Below are positions 15,927 through 24,441 of a stretch of DNA of 44,327 nt, piece by piece; position 1 is the first letter of the stretch, and each line of letters begins with the position of its first letter. Source of the DNA: an uncultured Ruminococcus sp. (lineage in GTDB: Bacteria > Bacillota > Clostridia > Monoglobales > Monoglobaceae); NCBI GenBank assembly GCA_902766745.1, contig CACXES010000069.1, positions 1-44,327 of the forward strand, read 5' to 3'. The notes below the pieces were generated by a model, which saw only the letters and a program-made list of their open reading frames with translations, made no database searches and was not told the origin of the DNA. The position numbers and the translations under genes were made by a program.

Positions 15927-18731
15927 ATGATTCAAAAACTTTTTTGTATGATTTTCCCTGTCATAATGCTTTTTACAAGCGTTGTGCCGGGATATGCTTC
16001 GGCGGCGGAAGCTTCGGTCACCGCTGCCGCCGCAAGCTCGAAGATACAACTGTATGACGGCCGTCTGCTCAACTCCGACAATGAGGTCATAACCGGGCGG
16101 ATAGAGCCGGGGAGCGAGATAACCGCTTCAACCACTATCTACTCCGCTGAGACCGATGCCGTATCCTACAGCGTGTATATCGGCGTGTATGCGGATGACA
16201 TATTGGCAGAGGTGAACAAAAGCGAGGTTCAGACCGTAGCCGCAGGATCGGTGAATCAATGCTCGGTAAAATGCAGGATTCCGGAAACGATAGGTTCGAG
16301 CTATTATATAGCTTTGTTTCATTTAAGAGAGGAAACGCTGTCTCCGCTGTGTGACGTGATTACATTTGCAGCCTCTGAGGCCTACGCTACGGAGAGAGTG
16401 ACATATAACGGCAATGACGATTTGTATTTAGGCAGGGAGATTGTGACCGACCCGTCATTTGAGAACGATAACCTTGTGACAAACGGCTGGAATTCGCGGC
16501 TTGCCTCCGATATTATGCGGAGTGCCGACTATGCTCTGGACGGAAACTATTCCTGTAAGGTATACAGCAGAGAAAGTCAATACGATTCTATCGTACAGAA
16601 TATTACCGACAAATTAAGAGCAGAGGGAAGCGGCACTTATCGTGTGACCTACAGTGTTATGCCGATGCAGTCGGCTTCGTTCAAATTGTCGCTTGTTATG
16701 ACCGGCAAGAGCGGAAGTACAAGTGGATTTAAGCTTAATTCCTGGAACGACTTATATACAACGAGTGCCGAAGCGAATAAGTGGAATACAAATACAAAGT
16801 TTGCCACCATAGAAGTTTCGGATGCGCTGCACAACGCAAATTTGTATTGTGAAACAACAGCGTCGGCCGATTTAACAGATTTTTATATCGACAGCTGCTC
16901 AATCAGACGGGTTATATCATATCCGGAGTACATAATGCAAAATGCATATACAAAGCAGGTAGACTTTGACTCCGAGCTTACAAGGCTTATAGAAGCATAC
17001 GGCGAACAATACGGCAGAACCGCAGTTGTTCACCCGAAGGATTCGGACAAAATCATAAAGAATCCCTATAAGGGTCTTAACTATTACACGACAAAGCTTG
17101 ATTTTTCATCGTTGGATTTGACGCAGCCCGGGGCGCAGATTTCAAATGTGGTATATGCGCGCTACAGCTGGTCAAAGCTTGAACCGGAGGACGGAAAATA
17201 TGAGTTCGATAAAATAGATAAGAATATCGAGATTTTAAAAGAGAAAAATATGATGCTCGGTATAGGGATAGGCGCAACGGTTTGCTACAACAGCGCAACC
17301 TCATACGAGCAGCAAACTCCGGAATGGCTCTTTGAAAAGTACGGTGCACAGCACTATGACTTGAAGATAGGCAGTGACACGGTTAAGATGCCCATATATA
17401 ACGATGCTGTTTTTATGGAAAAGATGCAGAGGTTTCTGACGGCGTTTGCAGAGCATTTTAACGGAAACCCGAACATCGCATTTGTTGATATGCGAAACTA
17501 CGGAAATTGGGGCGAGTGGCATTTTTCGTCCTCCGTGTTTAAAGAATACAAAGAAACGTATACATATACGGCGAAGGATTTGACAAACCTCGTTGATATG
17601 TTCAAGGATTTCAAGCTTCCGCTTCTGATGTTCACATCGGATACAAATTCCTTGAACTACGCCGTGGATACCTATGGTACGGGTGTCAGAGTTGACGGCG
17701 TTTTAAACCCGGATATATGCGACAACCATTTGAAAATGAAGTTTGTTGACGGGCGGAGCTTCTCCGTTGCGGAGTGGTTCACGCAGCCTGAGGAGTATTA
17801 TGAGGGAGGAAAGTTCGCCGACTACTACGACTATCTTCCGGTGTATATAGAGAAGGTGGTGCGTGAAAGCGGAGCAAGCTATATATCCCTCGGCTACTGG
17901 AATCCCGAGACCTTTTACTCAAGGTTTACGGATTTGTCGAACCGACTTACCAACAGAACGGGATATTGGTTTAAGCCAATCAGAATCACCTATCCCGAGT
18001 CGCTGACTAAGGGGATATTTACCATGACGGTGAAGAATGACGGCTCTACCCAGCTTTACGCCGGTTATAAACGCAATCCGGCGGTCAAGCTTGCTTTGGC
18101 GGACAGCAGCGGAAATATTATAGATACGGTGACCTTGGATTACAGTAATCCGGAATACTGGAAGGCCGGGCAAATCTCATATGCCGGCGGCGTATATGAA
18201 TTCCAAAGGACTGAGGGTGCAGAGAAGCTGTATCTCGGAATTTTCTCGGATGCGGATAATGCCAACCCCGACATAAAGCTTGGCACCTTCGATGAACCCA
18301 CAGCGGGCGGCTGGTATGACTTAACCGATATGACGGAGAGCGAAAACATATCGGATAGCAGATTATACACGGCGTCACTGCCGTATGCGGATTTGTCCTA
18401 CGGATACCGCGACCCGTATTATGCGTTTGATAAGAATGCGGAAACCTACTTTGCGTCTGAAGTGCGGGCGGATGAGTATTTGCAGATTTCATTTGGCGAA
18501 TATGTGAATGTATCCGATGTTTCGCTTGAAGCAAAGGACGGTGTCGATGCCTCCGTATCGGTTTTAGGCTATAACGGAAAAGAGTGGATAGAGCTCTTTC
18601 GGACAGACAAAATCAATGACGGTATAAATTCGTTTTCGTTTGAGCCTTCATATATAAGTAAGCTTCGGCTTAAATTTAATGAGACTAAATTAAATAATAT
18701 AATAAAAATAACGGAAATGCGCGTAAATTAA
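15927..18731 (+). CDS. Secreted DUF4832-type barrel protein A2
   Basis: Paralogue of A1, 934 residues. Signal peptide about 1-27. Instead of the copper-amine-oxidase-like domain, residues about 38-150 hold an Ig-like domain resembling the C-terminal domain of B1 and B2. A CBM-type sandwich spans about 170-328 (DPSFEN start, YIDSCSI end). The DUF4832-type barrel starts at IIKNPYKGL (377-385) and carries the same DMRNYGNWGEWH motif (521-532, candidate E530). A discoidin-like domain ends the protein. It lies 18 bases after B1. Conservation of the motif in both copies argues for a real active or binding site; the different N-terminal module suggests a different target or partner. Confidence 0.8.
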   Translation: MIQKLFCMIFPVIMLFTSVVPGYASAAEASVTAAAASSKIQLYDGRLLNSDNEVITGRIEPGSEITASTTIYSAETDAVSYSVYIGVYADDILAEVNKSEVQTVAAGSVNQCSVKCRIPETIGSSYYIALFHLREETLSPLCDVITFAASEAYATERVTYNGNDDLYLGREIVTDPSFENDNLVTNGWNSRLASDIMRSADYALDGNYSCKVYSRESQYDSIVQNITDKLRAEGSGTYRVTYSVMPMQSASFKLSLVMTGKSGSTSGFKLNSWNDLYTTSAEANKWNTNTKFATIEVSDALHNANLYCETTASADLTDFYIDSCSIRRVISYPEYIMQNAYTKQVDFDSELTRLIEAYGEQYGRTAVVHPKDSDKIIKNPYKGLNYYTTKLDFSSLDLTQPGAQISNVVYARYSWSKLEPEDGKYEFDKIDKNIEILKEKNMMLGIGIGATVCYNSATSYEQQTPEWLFEKYGAQHYDLKIGSDTVKMPIYNDAVFMEKMQRFLTAFAEHFNGNPNIAFVDMRNYGNWGEWHFSSSVFKEYKETYTYTAKDLTNLVDMFKDFKLPLLMFTSDTNSLNYAVDTYGTGVRVDGVLNPDICDNHLKMKFVDGRSFSVAEWFTQPEEYYEGGKFADYYDYLPVYIEKVVRESGASYISLGYWNPETFYSRFTDLSNRLTNRTGYWFKPIRITYPESLTKGIFTMTVKNDGSTQLYAGYKRNPAVKLALADSSGNIIDTVTLDYSNPEYWKAGQISYAGGVYEFQRTEGAEKLYLGIFSDADNANPDIKLGTFDEPTAGGWYDLTDMTESENISDSRLYTASLPYADLSYGYRDPYYAFDKNAETYFASEVRADEYLQISFGEYVNVSDVSLEAKDGVDASVSVLGYNGKEWIELFRTDKINDGINSFSFEPSYISKLRLKFNETKLNNIIKITEMRVN

Positions 18732-18763
18732 GGATTGCGCGCGGAAAGGATTTGGTGATTGAT

Positions 18764-20260
18764 ATGAAAAGAATTTTGAGTGTGATGCTGTCAATGCTGC
18801 TCTGCCTGTCGTGTGTGTATGTAGGTATGACTGCGGTCTTTGCGGATGATGCGGAGTATACACCGGTAGTCGGCCTTGCGCCGGAAATGTATTCGCCGAA
18901 AACGGTGTATGTTGATGATGACTTTAACAACAGAGATACAACGAACGAAAATACCGACTTAACAAAAATAGCAGAGGGGCAAACGGAATATCCGCATCAG
19001 GTTGTAGTAAAAAATGCAGCGGGTACTTCGAACATTACAAGTTTTGTTTTGGGAAGTGATGGCACTGATGTATACGCAGCTCCGACGGCTGCGTGGCAAA
19101 ATCTTGTTGTGAAAGGTATAAATGATATTAATGCGGATAGGATTGCAATATCTTTTAAATTTAAATTAGGAATATCAGGAAAAAGCTTTCAAATTTGGGC
19201 AAACAGGGCATCAGACACTTACGAAAGACTTTTCAGTATTCAATTGTTACAATCAGGCGCGAAATGTGAAGTGAGATATAATGATGGTACACTAAACGAA
19301 AAAGGCAGCCCAAGCATGCCATTAATGTATAATAATTTCACCACACAAGGATTAAATACATGGAACCGTCTTTATTTCGAGCTTGAGAAAACTCCGGCAG
19401 AAAGTAACACGTTTACAGTAAGAATAAAGAAAGTCTACTTTATAGATTCAAAGGGAATACCTACAAGTCTCAGCGAATCTATGTTAAATGAATTGACTGA
19501 TGTTGACGTTGATTGGTGGTCCGCCGGGTGCGATGCTAGCACCGCCAGCAAGACCGCCTTCGTAATTAGACAAAATGCCACAGATCAGTTATGTATCGAC
19601 GATGTTATGCTGTATGTGCCGGATGATTTGAAAATGAAGGGCGCCTCCTATGACAGTGCAGCAGGAAAGGTGAAGGCAGTATTTACAAGAGGCTTGAATG
19701 CGGACACTCTCAGCGGAATCACCATTAAGTCCGGCGAGAATGTGATTGCGGCAACGGCGGCTTTGGACCCGACTGATACATCGAACAGAACTGTTCTTGT
19801 AACTCCGGCTGCGGCACTTGATGTTGAGAATGAGTCATACGTTGTTACGGCGTCCGGTGTTACCGATTTGGAGGGTAACGCAGTTCCGGGAAAAAGCGTA
19901 ATCATAGGCAAGCTGTCGCTTATAGTTGAAAATGAAAAATATTATGTAAATGACGCAGAGGTTACCACAACAAAGCTGAATGCATCGCCGGGTCAGACCG
20001 TTGCCGCAAAGGCAGATGTCACCAATCCCACGGATGCAAATGCGGAAATTATGCCGATAATCGCATATTATGAGGGCGATATTCTGAAGTGCGTGAATGT
20101 TGCAGATACCGTTACCGTGACTGCAGGAGGCAGCAATCAGATTAGCGCATCGATTACTATGCCTGAGACACTCGGCGAAAACGGTAAATTGAGGTTCTTT
20201 GCATTCAAGGATAATAAGATGATGCCTATTATGAGCTCTCTCGATAAGGACAACAAGTAG
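18764..20260 (+). CDS. Secreted beta-rich protein B2
   Basis: Exported protein of 498 residues, paralogue of B1. ATG 18764 is chosen over in-frame TTG/GTG codons at 18752/18755 because GGTGAT (18754-18759) fits as its Shine-Dalgarno and MKRIL begins a good signal peptide, cleaved near VFADDAE. Both B1 and B2 continue with EYTP after the signal. A beta-sandwich covers about 40-285 (IDDVMLYVPDDLKM end), an SbsA-type Ig-like domain about 288-385, and the shared terminal domain about 390-498. Bases 19130-19480 look more AT-rich than the flanks, a possible divergence hot spot. Last gene of the operon; no canonical terminator follows, only a hairpin at 20326-20358 without a T-run. Confidence 0.75.
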   Translation: MKRILSVMLSMLLCLSCVYVGMTAVFADDAEYTPVVGLAPEMYSPKTVYVDDDFNNRDTTNENTDLTKIAEGQTEYPHQVVVKNAAGTSNITSFVLGSDGTDVYAAPTAAWQNLVVKGINDINADRIAISFKFKLGISGKSFQIWANRASDTYERLFSIQLLQSGAKCEVRYNDGTLNEKGSPSMPLMYNNFTTQGLNTWNRLYFELEKTPAESNTFTVRIKKVYFIDSKGIPTSLSESMLNELTDVDVDWWSAGCDASTASKTAFVIRQNATDQLCIDDVMLYVPDDLKMKGASYDSAAGKVKAVFTRGLNADTLSGITIKSGENVIAATAALDPTDTSNRTVLVTPAAALDVENESYVVTASGVTDLEGNAVPGKSVIIGKLSLIVENEKYYVNDAEVTTTKLNASPGQTVAAKADVTNPTDANAEIMPIIAYYEGDILKCVNVADTVTVTAGGSNQISASITMPETLGENGKLRFFAFKDNKMMPIMSSLDKDNK

Positions 20261-20325
20261 CTGATGTAGGTTCTGTACGGTACCCGATTCTACATCGGAT
20301 ATCGCGTAAAACACATATAAACAAG

Positions 20326-20358
20326 CATATCTGCCGGCCGATTCGGTCGGCAGATATG
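20326..20358. repeat. Palindromic hairpin after the surface operon
   Basis: An 11-base perfect arm, CATATCTGCCG, is repeated inverted around a CGATTCGG-rich loop. No T-run follows, so it is not a standard terminator, but it could protect the 3' end of the long operon mRNA. Confidence 0.6.
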
Positions 20359-20379
20359 TTGAGTAAAGCATAGACAGCT

Positions 20380-20425
20380 GTAAAATGTGAAAACCAAGGG
20401 TGATTCGTGAATCGCCCCTACACTG
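20380..20425. repeat. Interspersed repeat fragment
   Basis: TGTAAAATGTGAAAAC here also ends both window-edge repeats (about 256-271 and 44107-44124). It is followed by a hairpin GGTGATTCGTGAATCGCC and CCTACA, a combination I remember from gut Clostridia genomes (recollection). Confidence 0.6.
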
Positions 20426-20456
20426 GTAACAACGGCATCTGTAAAATGGCATATAT

Positions 20457-20547
20457 CCAAAAAGTATAAAATATTACATTGCCGACCGGGAGCGGCAGGT
20501 CGGAACAGGGCATTGGGCAATTATTAAAAATATTTTATACTTTTTGG
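20457..20547. repeat. MITE-like element with 19-base terminal inverted repeats
   Basis: CCAAAAAGTATAAAATATT (20457-20475) is exactly complementary to 20529-20547. Inside is a smaller stem CCGACC/GGTCGG (about 20483-20503). Total 91 bases, no coding potential, no clear target-site duplication. Confidence 0.7.
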
Positions 20548-20640
20548 CGGATAGTCGGGGACGCCTGTCCCTACAATTCGTAAATTTCTGCGATACTGCC
20601 GCCGCAGGGCAACTTCTCTCGTCATTTTCTGCGGAAATGC

Positions 20641-20713
20641 CACCCTCCTCAAGGAGGAAAGTTCAGTATGGCTCCCTCTTTGAGGGAGCTGTCACGAAGT
20701 GACTGAGGGAGTA
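20641..20713. repeat. GGCTCCCTC-type interspersed repeat
   Basis: Overlapping hairpins (CCTCC/GGAGG at 20644-20657; GCTCCCTC/GAGGGAGC at 20671-20690; a further GAGGGAG arm near 20712). This sequence type recurs in many Oscillospiraceae genomes (recollection). Just upstream, GGGGACGCCTGTCCC near 20559-20573 is another recurrent unit. Together these fill the 504-base gene-free gap 20261-20764; no gene is seen there. Confidence 0.65.
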
Positions 20714-20764
20714 GATTTCGTTTTACAAACAGCTATATAAATAATCATAAAAGGATATAAGGCT

Positions 20765-22657
20765 ATGAATTACAGAATTAAAGATGGAATACTCCATTGT
20801 GACGGCATACCGAAGTTTGCGTTCGGTGCGTCGTATTACCCATCATTTTTGACATCTAAATACCCTGTGCCGGAGAGTGGAGACAGAGTTGGGGAAATGA
20901 AAAAGGATCTTCGCAATATGAAGGAGAGCGGACTTAACTTCTTCCGTACGGCGGCACTCGGCGAGATTCGCCGGGATGATAACGGAGAGATAAAAATTAA
21001 GTCCGATTTTATCGATCAAATGCTTAGATATGCCGATGAAATCGGCATTGCGGCGAGCGTTCGACTGAACGGATATTCCGTAAATTTTTCCGACAACAGG
21101 GATTTTGAATTTGTAAACAACCGCGGAGAGGCTCTTGAAAAAAAGTGGTCCGCATTTATGCACGGCTGTATGCATCATTCGGGATTTTTGAAGGATAATA
21201 CGGCGGCGACAGAGGCTTTGGCAAAGCATTTTGACAAATTCCCGGCGGTGGTATCGTATCAGATTTATAACGAGCCGCACTACCCGTTCAACGGAGTTTT
21301 TGACTACAATCCCGAGGCGATAAAGGCGTATAAGCGATTCCTGTGCGACAGCGGGATAATGACCGAGGAGGAGGCGCAGAGGTACAGTGTTCCGACCGAG
21401 AGGCCGAAAACTGCCGAGGAGCTTGACGCTTGGGTCGAGTGGCGTATGTTCTCGCTTGGGACAATGTCTCGGTTTTTGGACAGCACTGCCGCGAGCGCTC
21501 TCGATAACTCGGAGAATAAGGATACATACACCTGCTACACCACTGCGGCTTGCTCTAACCTGGCGGGAAATTTAGGTGTCACATACTTTGACGATTCAAA
21601 GAATCTTAAAACCACCGGGATTACGACCTACACACCGTTTGACGGCGCAGATTACTATGCCGCTGCATATACGGTTGCGCTGGCGGAAAGCTCTGCCGCC
21701 GTTATGTCAAAAAGGGCGTGGACTGCGGAGCTTGACAAGAGGACGCATATGCCGACGAGTAAATTCTGCCGCGAAACCTACGAGGTGATCGGTGCCGGGC
21801 ATAAGGGAATCTGCTACTATCAATGGCGAGGGGATTATCCCGATGAGAAGTCGCCTCTGCCCGATAACTGCGGCTTTTTACACTATGACGGCACACCGAC
21901 CGATACCTTTGAGGATAACCTTCGGTTGATAAATATGCTAAACTCGTATTCAACCGAGATTGTCACAGCGGAAAAGGTCAGATGTCATACGGCTGTTCTG
22001 CACTCCGACAGGGCATATATGTATTATGATGCTCTGTCAGACCCGGAAATCGGCGGGAAAAATATGTGGATGTTTTTAACGCTTATGACATTTCGGGATT
22101 TGAAAAAATACGGCTTTGCACCTGATTTTGTTAGAGCCTGTGACCTTGCGGAAAATAAGCTTGATGTCAAAACTCTGTTTATTCCGTCGATAGTTGGGTT
22201 GAGCGATGAGGAGCTTGCCCAAATAGAAGCGTTTTGCCGTGCAGGTGACGATCATCGTGTGTTTTACGGCGAGCAGGAAACGACCTTTGATTCCATAACA
22301 ATCGGAGGATGGTGGGACCTTATGTCAAGACCCGGTGACCGAGTTACCGTGGAGTTCAGAGGCGGACTTGAAACAGAGGATTTGGTTGAAAGTATTAATC
22401 TCAAGCCCTTGGTGGAGACAAATCATAAAAATCTGTTTGCTCATGTGCTTGAGGGTGAGGAGCGGAAAATTGTCGTTCTTGTGTCAAACCGTCCCAATGA
22501 ACGGAGCATACCGGAGCACAGGGTAAGCTTTAACTTCCCGGTAAGCAGCGTGACGTTCAGAACGCATAAGCTCGATAAAGAAATTGAGCTTGAGGTCAGC
22601 GACAATTCAATTATGCTTCCGACCATAGAGGACGGGGGACTGCTTTTTGTCAGGTAA
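20765..22657 (+). CDS. GH42-like beta-glycosidase, cytoplasmic
   Basis: Glycoside hydrolase of 630 residues without a signal peptide. The N-terminus (FAFGASYYP, then VGEMKKDLRNMKESGLNFFR) and the barrel are GH42-like. The acid/base is probably E170 in YQIYNEP; the nucleophile candidate is E322 in WTAELD. A GH42-like trimerisation or glutamine-amidotransferase-like domain follows from about 400, and a short beta-domain ends the protein. GH42 enzymes are mostly beta-galactosidases, some alpha-L-arabinopyranosidases, so the substrate is uncertain. It stands between the repeat nest and the GH31 gene and likely cleaves imported oligosaccharides. AAAGGA precedes the ATG; no strong promoter was found in the repeats upstream. 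Confidence 0.8.
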   Translation: MNYRIKDGILHCDGIPKFAFGASYYPSFLTSKYPVPESGDRVGEMKKDLRNMKESGLNFFRTAALGEIRRDDNGEIKIKSDFIDQMLRYADEIGIAASVRLNGYSVNFSDNRDFEFVNNRGEALEKKWSAFMHGCMHHSGFLKDNTAATEALAKHFDKFPAVVSYQIYNEPHYPFNGVFDYNPEAIKAYKRFLCDSGIMTEEEAQRYSVPTERPKTAEELDAWVEWRMFSLGTMSRFLDSTAASALDNSENKDTYTCYTTAACSNLAGNLGVTYFDDSKNLKTTGITTYTPFDGADYYAAAYTVALAESSAAVMSKRAWTAELDKRTHMPTSKFCRETYEVIGAGHKGICYYQWRGDYPDEKSPLPDNCGFLHYDGTPTDTFEDNLRLINMLNSYSTEIVTAEKVRCHTAVLHSDRAYMYYDALSDPEIGGKNMWMFLTLMTFRDLKKYGFAPDFVRACDLAENKLDVKTLFIPSIVGLSDEELAQIEAFCRAGDDHRVFYGEQETTFDSITIGGWWDLMSRPGDRVTVEFRGGLETEDLVESINLKPLVETNHKNLFAHVLEGEERKIVVLVSNRPNERSIPEHRVSFNFPVSSVTFRTHKLDKEIELEVSDNSIMLPTIEDGGLLFVR

Positions 22658-22743
22658 GGGAAACCAATCACATATCAGACCGATATATGATTTTGTATAA
22701 ATAATAAAATAGCTTAAAAATAGCTTAATCGAGGTGACGTTTT

Positions 22744-24267
22744 ATGAAAAAGTTAAAAATGCTGAGCGGCGAATGTTGGTGGGGAGGGCGTGTGCCCGAC
22801 GGCTGTGATATGCCGTTTGATGAATATAGCTGTATAGAGGTAGACATGGAAAAAAGAAAGGCTGAAAACGATCAGTCGGCAAGCATGTACTTGTCCTCCT
22901 GCGGCAGATTTATATGGAATAAAAACCCGTTTATAATCGAGTTTAAAGACGGAGAAATAACACTGTCGGGTGAGGGGGACAGTCCCTTTGATATACAGGA
23001 GGGCTTTGAAAACCTGAGAGGTGCGTATCTTGCGGCAATGAAGGCGCACTTTCCGTTCTCGGATAAATTGCCCGATAAGCTGTTCTTTACCGCTCCGCAG
23101 TACAACACATGGATGGCACTGGGAACAGCGCAGACAACAGATAATATTTTGAGATATGCTCAGGATATTCTTGACGACGGCTATCCGCCCGGGGTGCTTA
23201 TGATTGACGGGGGGTGGCAGGAGGACTACGGAATTTTGGAATTTAATAAGGGCAAGGTTCCCGACCCTGCCACGCTTGTTTATAAGCTGCACAAAATGGG
23301 CTTTAAGGTTATGCTTTGGACCTCGCCGATTGTATCGGCTGCCGGAGACAGATTTAAGCTGCTGCGCGCAAAGGGATATTTCCTCAAGACCAAGGATGGA
23401 GAAATTGCAATCCGAAGGTGGTGGAGCGGCTTCAGCCCGATGATTGACTTCACCAATCCCGAGGCTGTTAAGTGGATGCATGAGCAGCTTGATAACCTTA
23501 TGGAGAGGTACGGTATTGACGGCTATAAATTTGATGCCGGTGATGCATCGTTGTACGCCGATGATGACATAATTTACACGCCGATGCCTGCACGAAATCA
23601 GACAACCGCATTCAATAAAATGGGCGAGAAGTACAGCTTTAACGAATTTCGTGCCGCACATAACAGCGGTGGACGGCCGATCGTTGCTCGGCTTCATGAC
23701 AAAATGCATAATTGGGATGACAGGGGTATAAATACTCTTATCCCGAACACAACGGTGCAGACACTTCTCGGATACGCATATTGCTGCCCCGATATGGTCG
23801 GCGGCGGCACCTATGGCTCCATTGACGGTATCGACGAGGAATTATTTATAAGATGGGCGCAGACAAATGCGCTTATGCCGATGATGCAGGTTTCGCTTCT
23901 GCCGTCAAGAGTGCTGTCCGAAAAGAGCAGCAAGCTTGTAAAGGAGAGTATACTGCTTCATAAGAAATTCGGAGAATACATATATGACCTTGCAAAAGAG
24001 AGCGCAAAAAGCGGAGAACCCATATTCCGCTGCATGGAGTATCAATTCCCGAACGAGGGCTTTGAGCATACAAACGACCAGTTTATGCTTGGAAGTGACT
24101 ATATGGTCGCTCCGGTTGTGAAAAAGGGAGTGACCGAGCGTGAGGTCAAGTTCCCGAGGGGAGAATGGCAAGACCCGGAGGGTAATGTGGTTTCCGCAAA
24201 CGGAGGCGAAACACTGACACTGGACGCTCCGCTTGATAAGCTTTTATACTTTATCAAAAGAAAGTAA
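22744..24267 (+). CDS. GH31-family alpha-glycosidase, short form
   Basis: Glycoside hydrolase of 507 residues, no signal peptide, cytoplasmic. The GH31 barrel starts near 118 (APQYNTWM, then VLMIDGGWQEDYG). The nucleophile is probably D264 in DGYKFDAGD. The usual acid/base region is atypical; D325 or D326 in HNWDDRG is the candidate. The N-terminal beta-sandwich is only about 110 residues, shorter than in most GH31 enzymes. The distal part (DQFMLGSDYMVAPVV) is typical of the family. It follows the GH42-like gene by 86 bases, has AGGTGA before the ATG, and is followed by a strong terminator. Possible alpha-glucosidase, alpha-xylosidase or alpha-galactosidase; the sequence alone does not decide. 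Confidence 0.85.
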   Translation: MKKLKMLSGECWWGGRVPDGCDMPFDEYSCIEVDMEKRKAENDQSASMYLSSCGRFIWNKNPFIIEFKDGEITLSGEGDSPFDIQEGFENLRGAYLAAMKAHFPFSDKLPDKLFFTAPQYNTWMALGTAQTTDNILRYAQDILDDGYPPGVLMIDGGWQEDYGILEFNKGKVPDPATLVYKLHKMGFKVMLWTSPIVSAAGDRFKLLRAKGYFLKTKDGEIAIRRWWSGFSPMIDFTNPEAVKWMHEQLDNLMERYGIDGYKFDAGDASLYADDDIIYTPMPARNQTTAFNKMGEKYSFNEFRAAHNSGGRPIVARLHDKMHNWDDRGINTLIPNTTVQTLLGYAYCCPDMVGGGTYGSIDGIDEELFIRWAQTNALMPMMQVSLLPSRVLSEKSSKLVKESILLHKKFGEYIYDLAKESAKSGEPIFRCMEYQFPNEGFEHTNDQFMLGSDYMVAPVVKKGVTEREVKFPRGEWQDPEGNVVSANGGETLTLDAPLDKLLYFIKRK

Positions 24268-24354
24268 ATATACCAAAAATCGCACAATGTCTAAGCAGCA
24301 GGCTTTGAATTTATGAGGAGCTTGATGCAATATAATATTTTATTTCCCCTTACG

Positions 24355-24401
24355 GTAAATATTAAGGGAGGCAGCACTTCTCCCTTAATATTTACGGTTT
24401 T
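24355..24401 (+). terminator. Strong intrinsic terminator after the GH31 gene
   Basis: A perfect 16-bp stem (GTAAATATTAAGGGAG at 24355-24370 with 24380-24395), a 9-base loop and then GGTTTTTT. It separates the glycosidase pair from the sugar-acid genes. The rest of the 24268-24441 gap shows no clear promoter. Confidence 0.85.
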
Positions 24402-24441
24402 TTGAGGGAATATATGTGTTTTGTAGGAGTGTGAGTGCTTT

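Noticed and set aside
22753-23709. 318-codon frame on the minus strand inside the GH31 gene
   Set aside because: It is the shadow of a clear GH31 coding sequence with intact motifs; it has no own ribosome site or domain.
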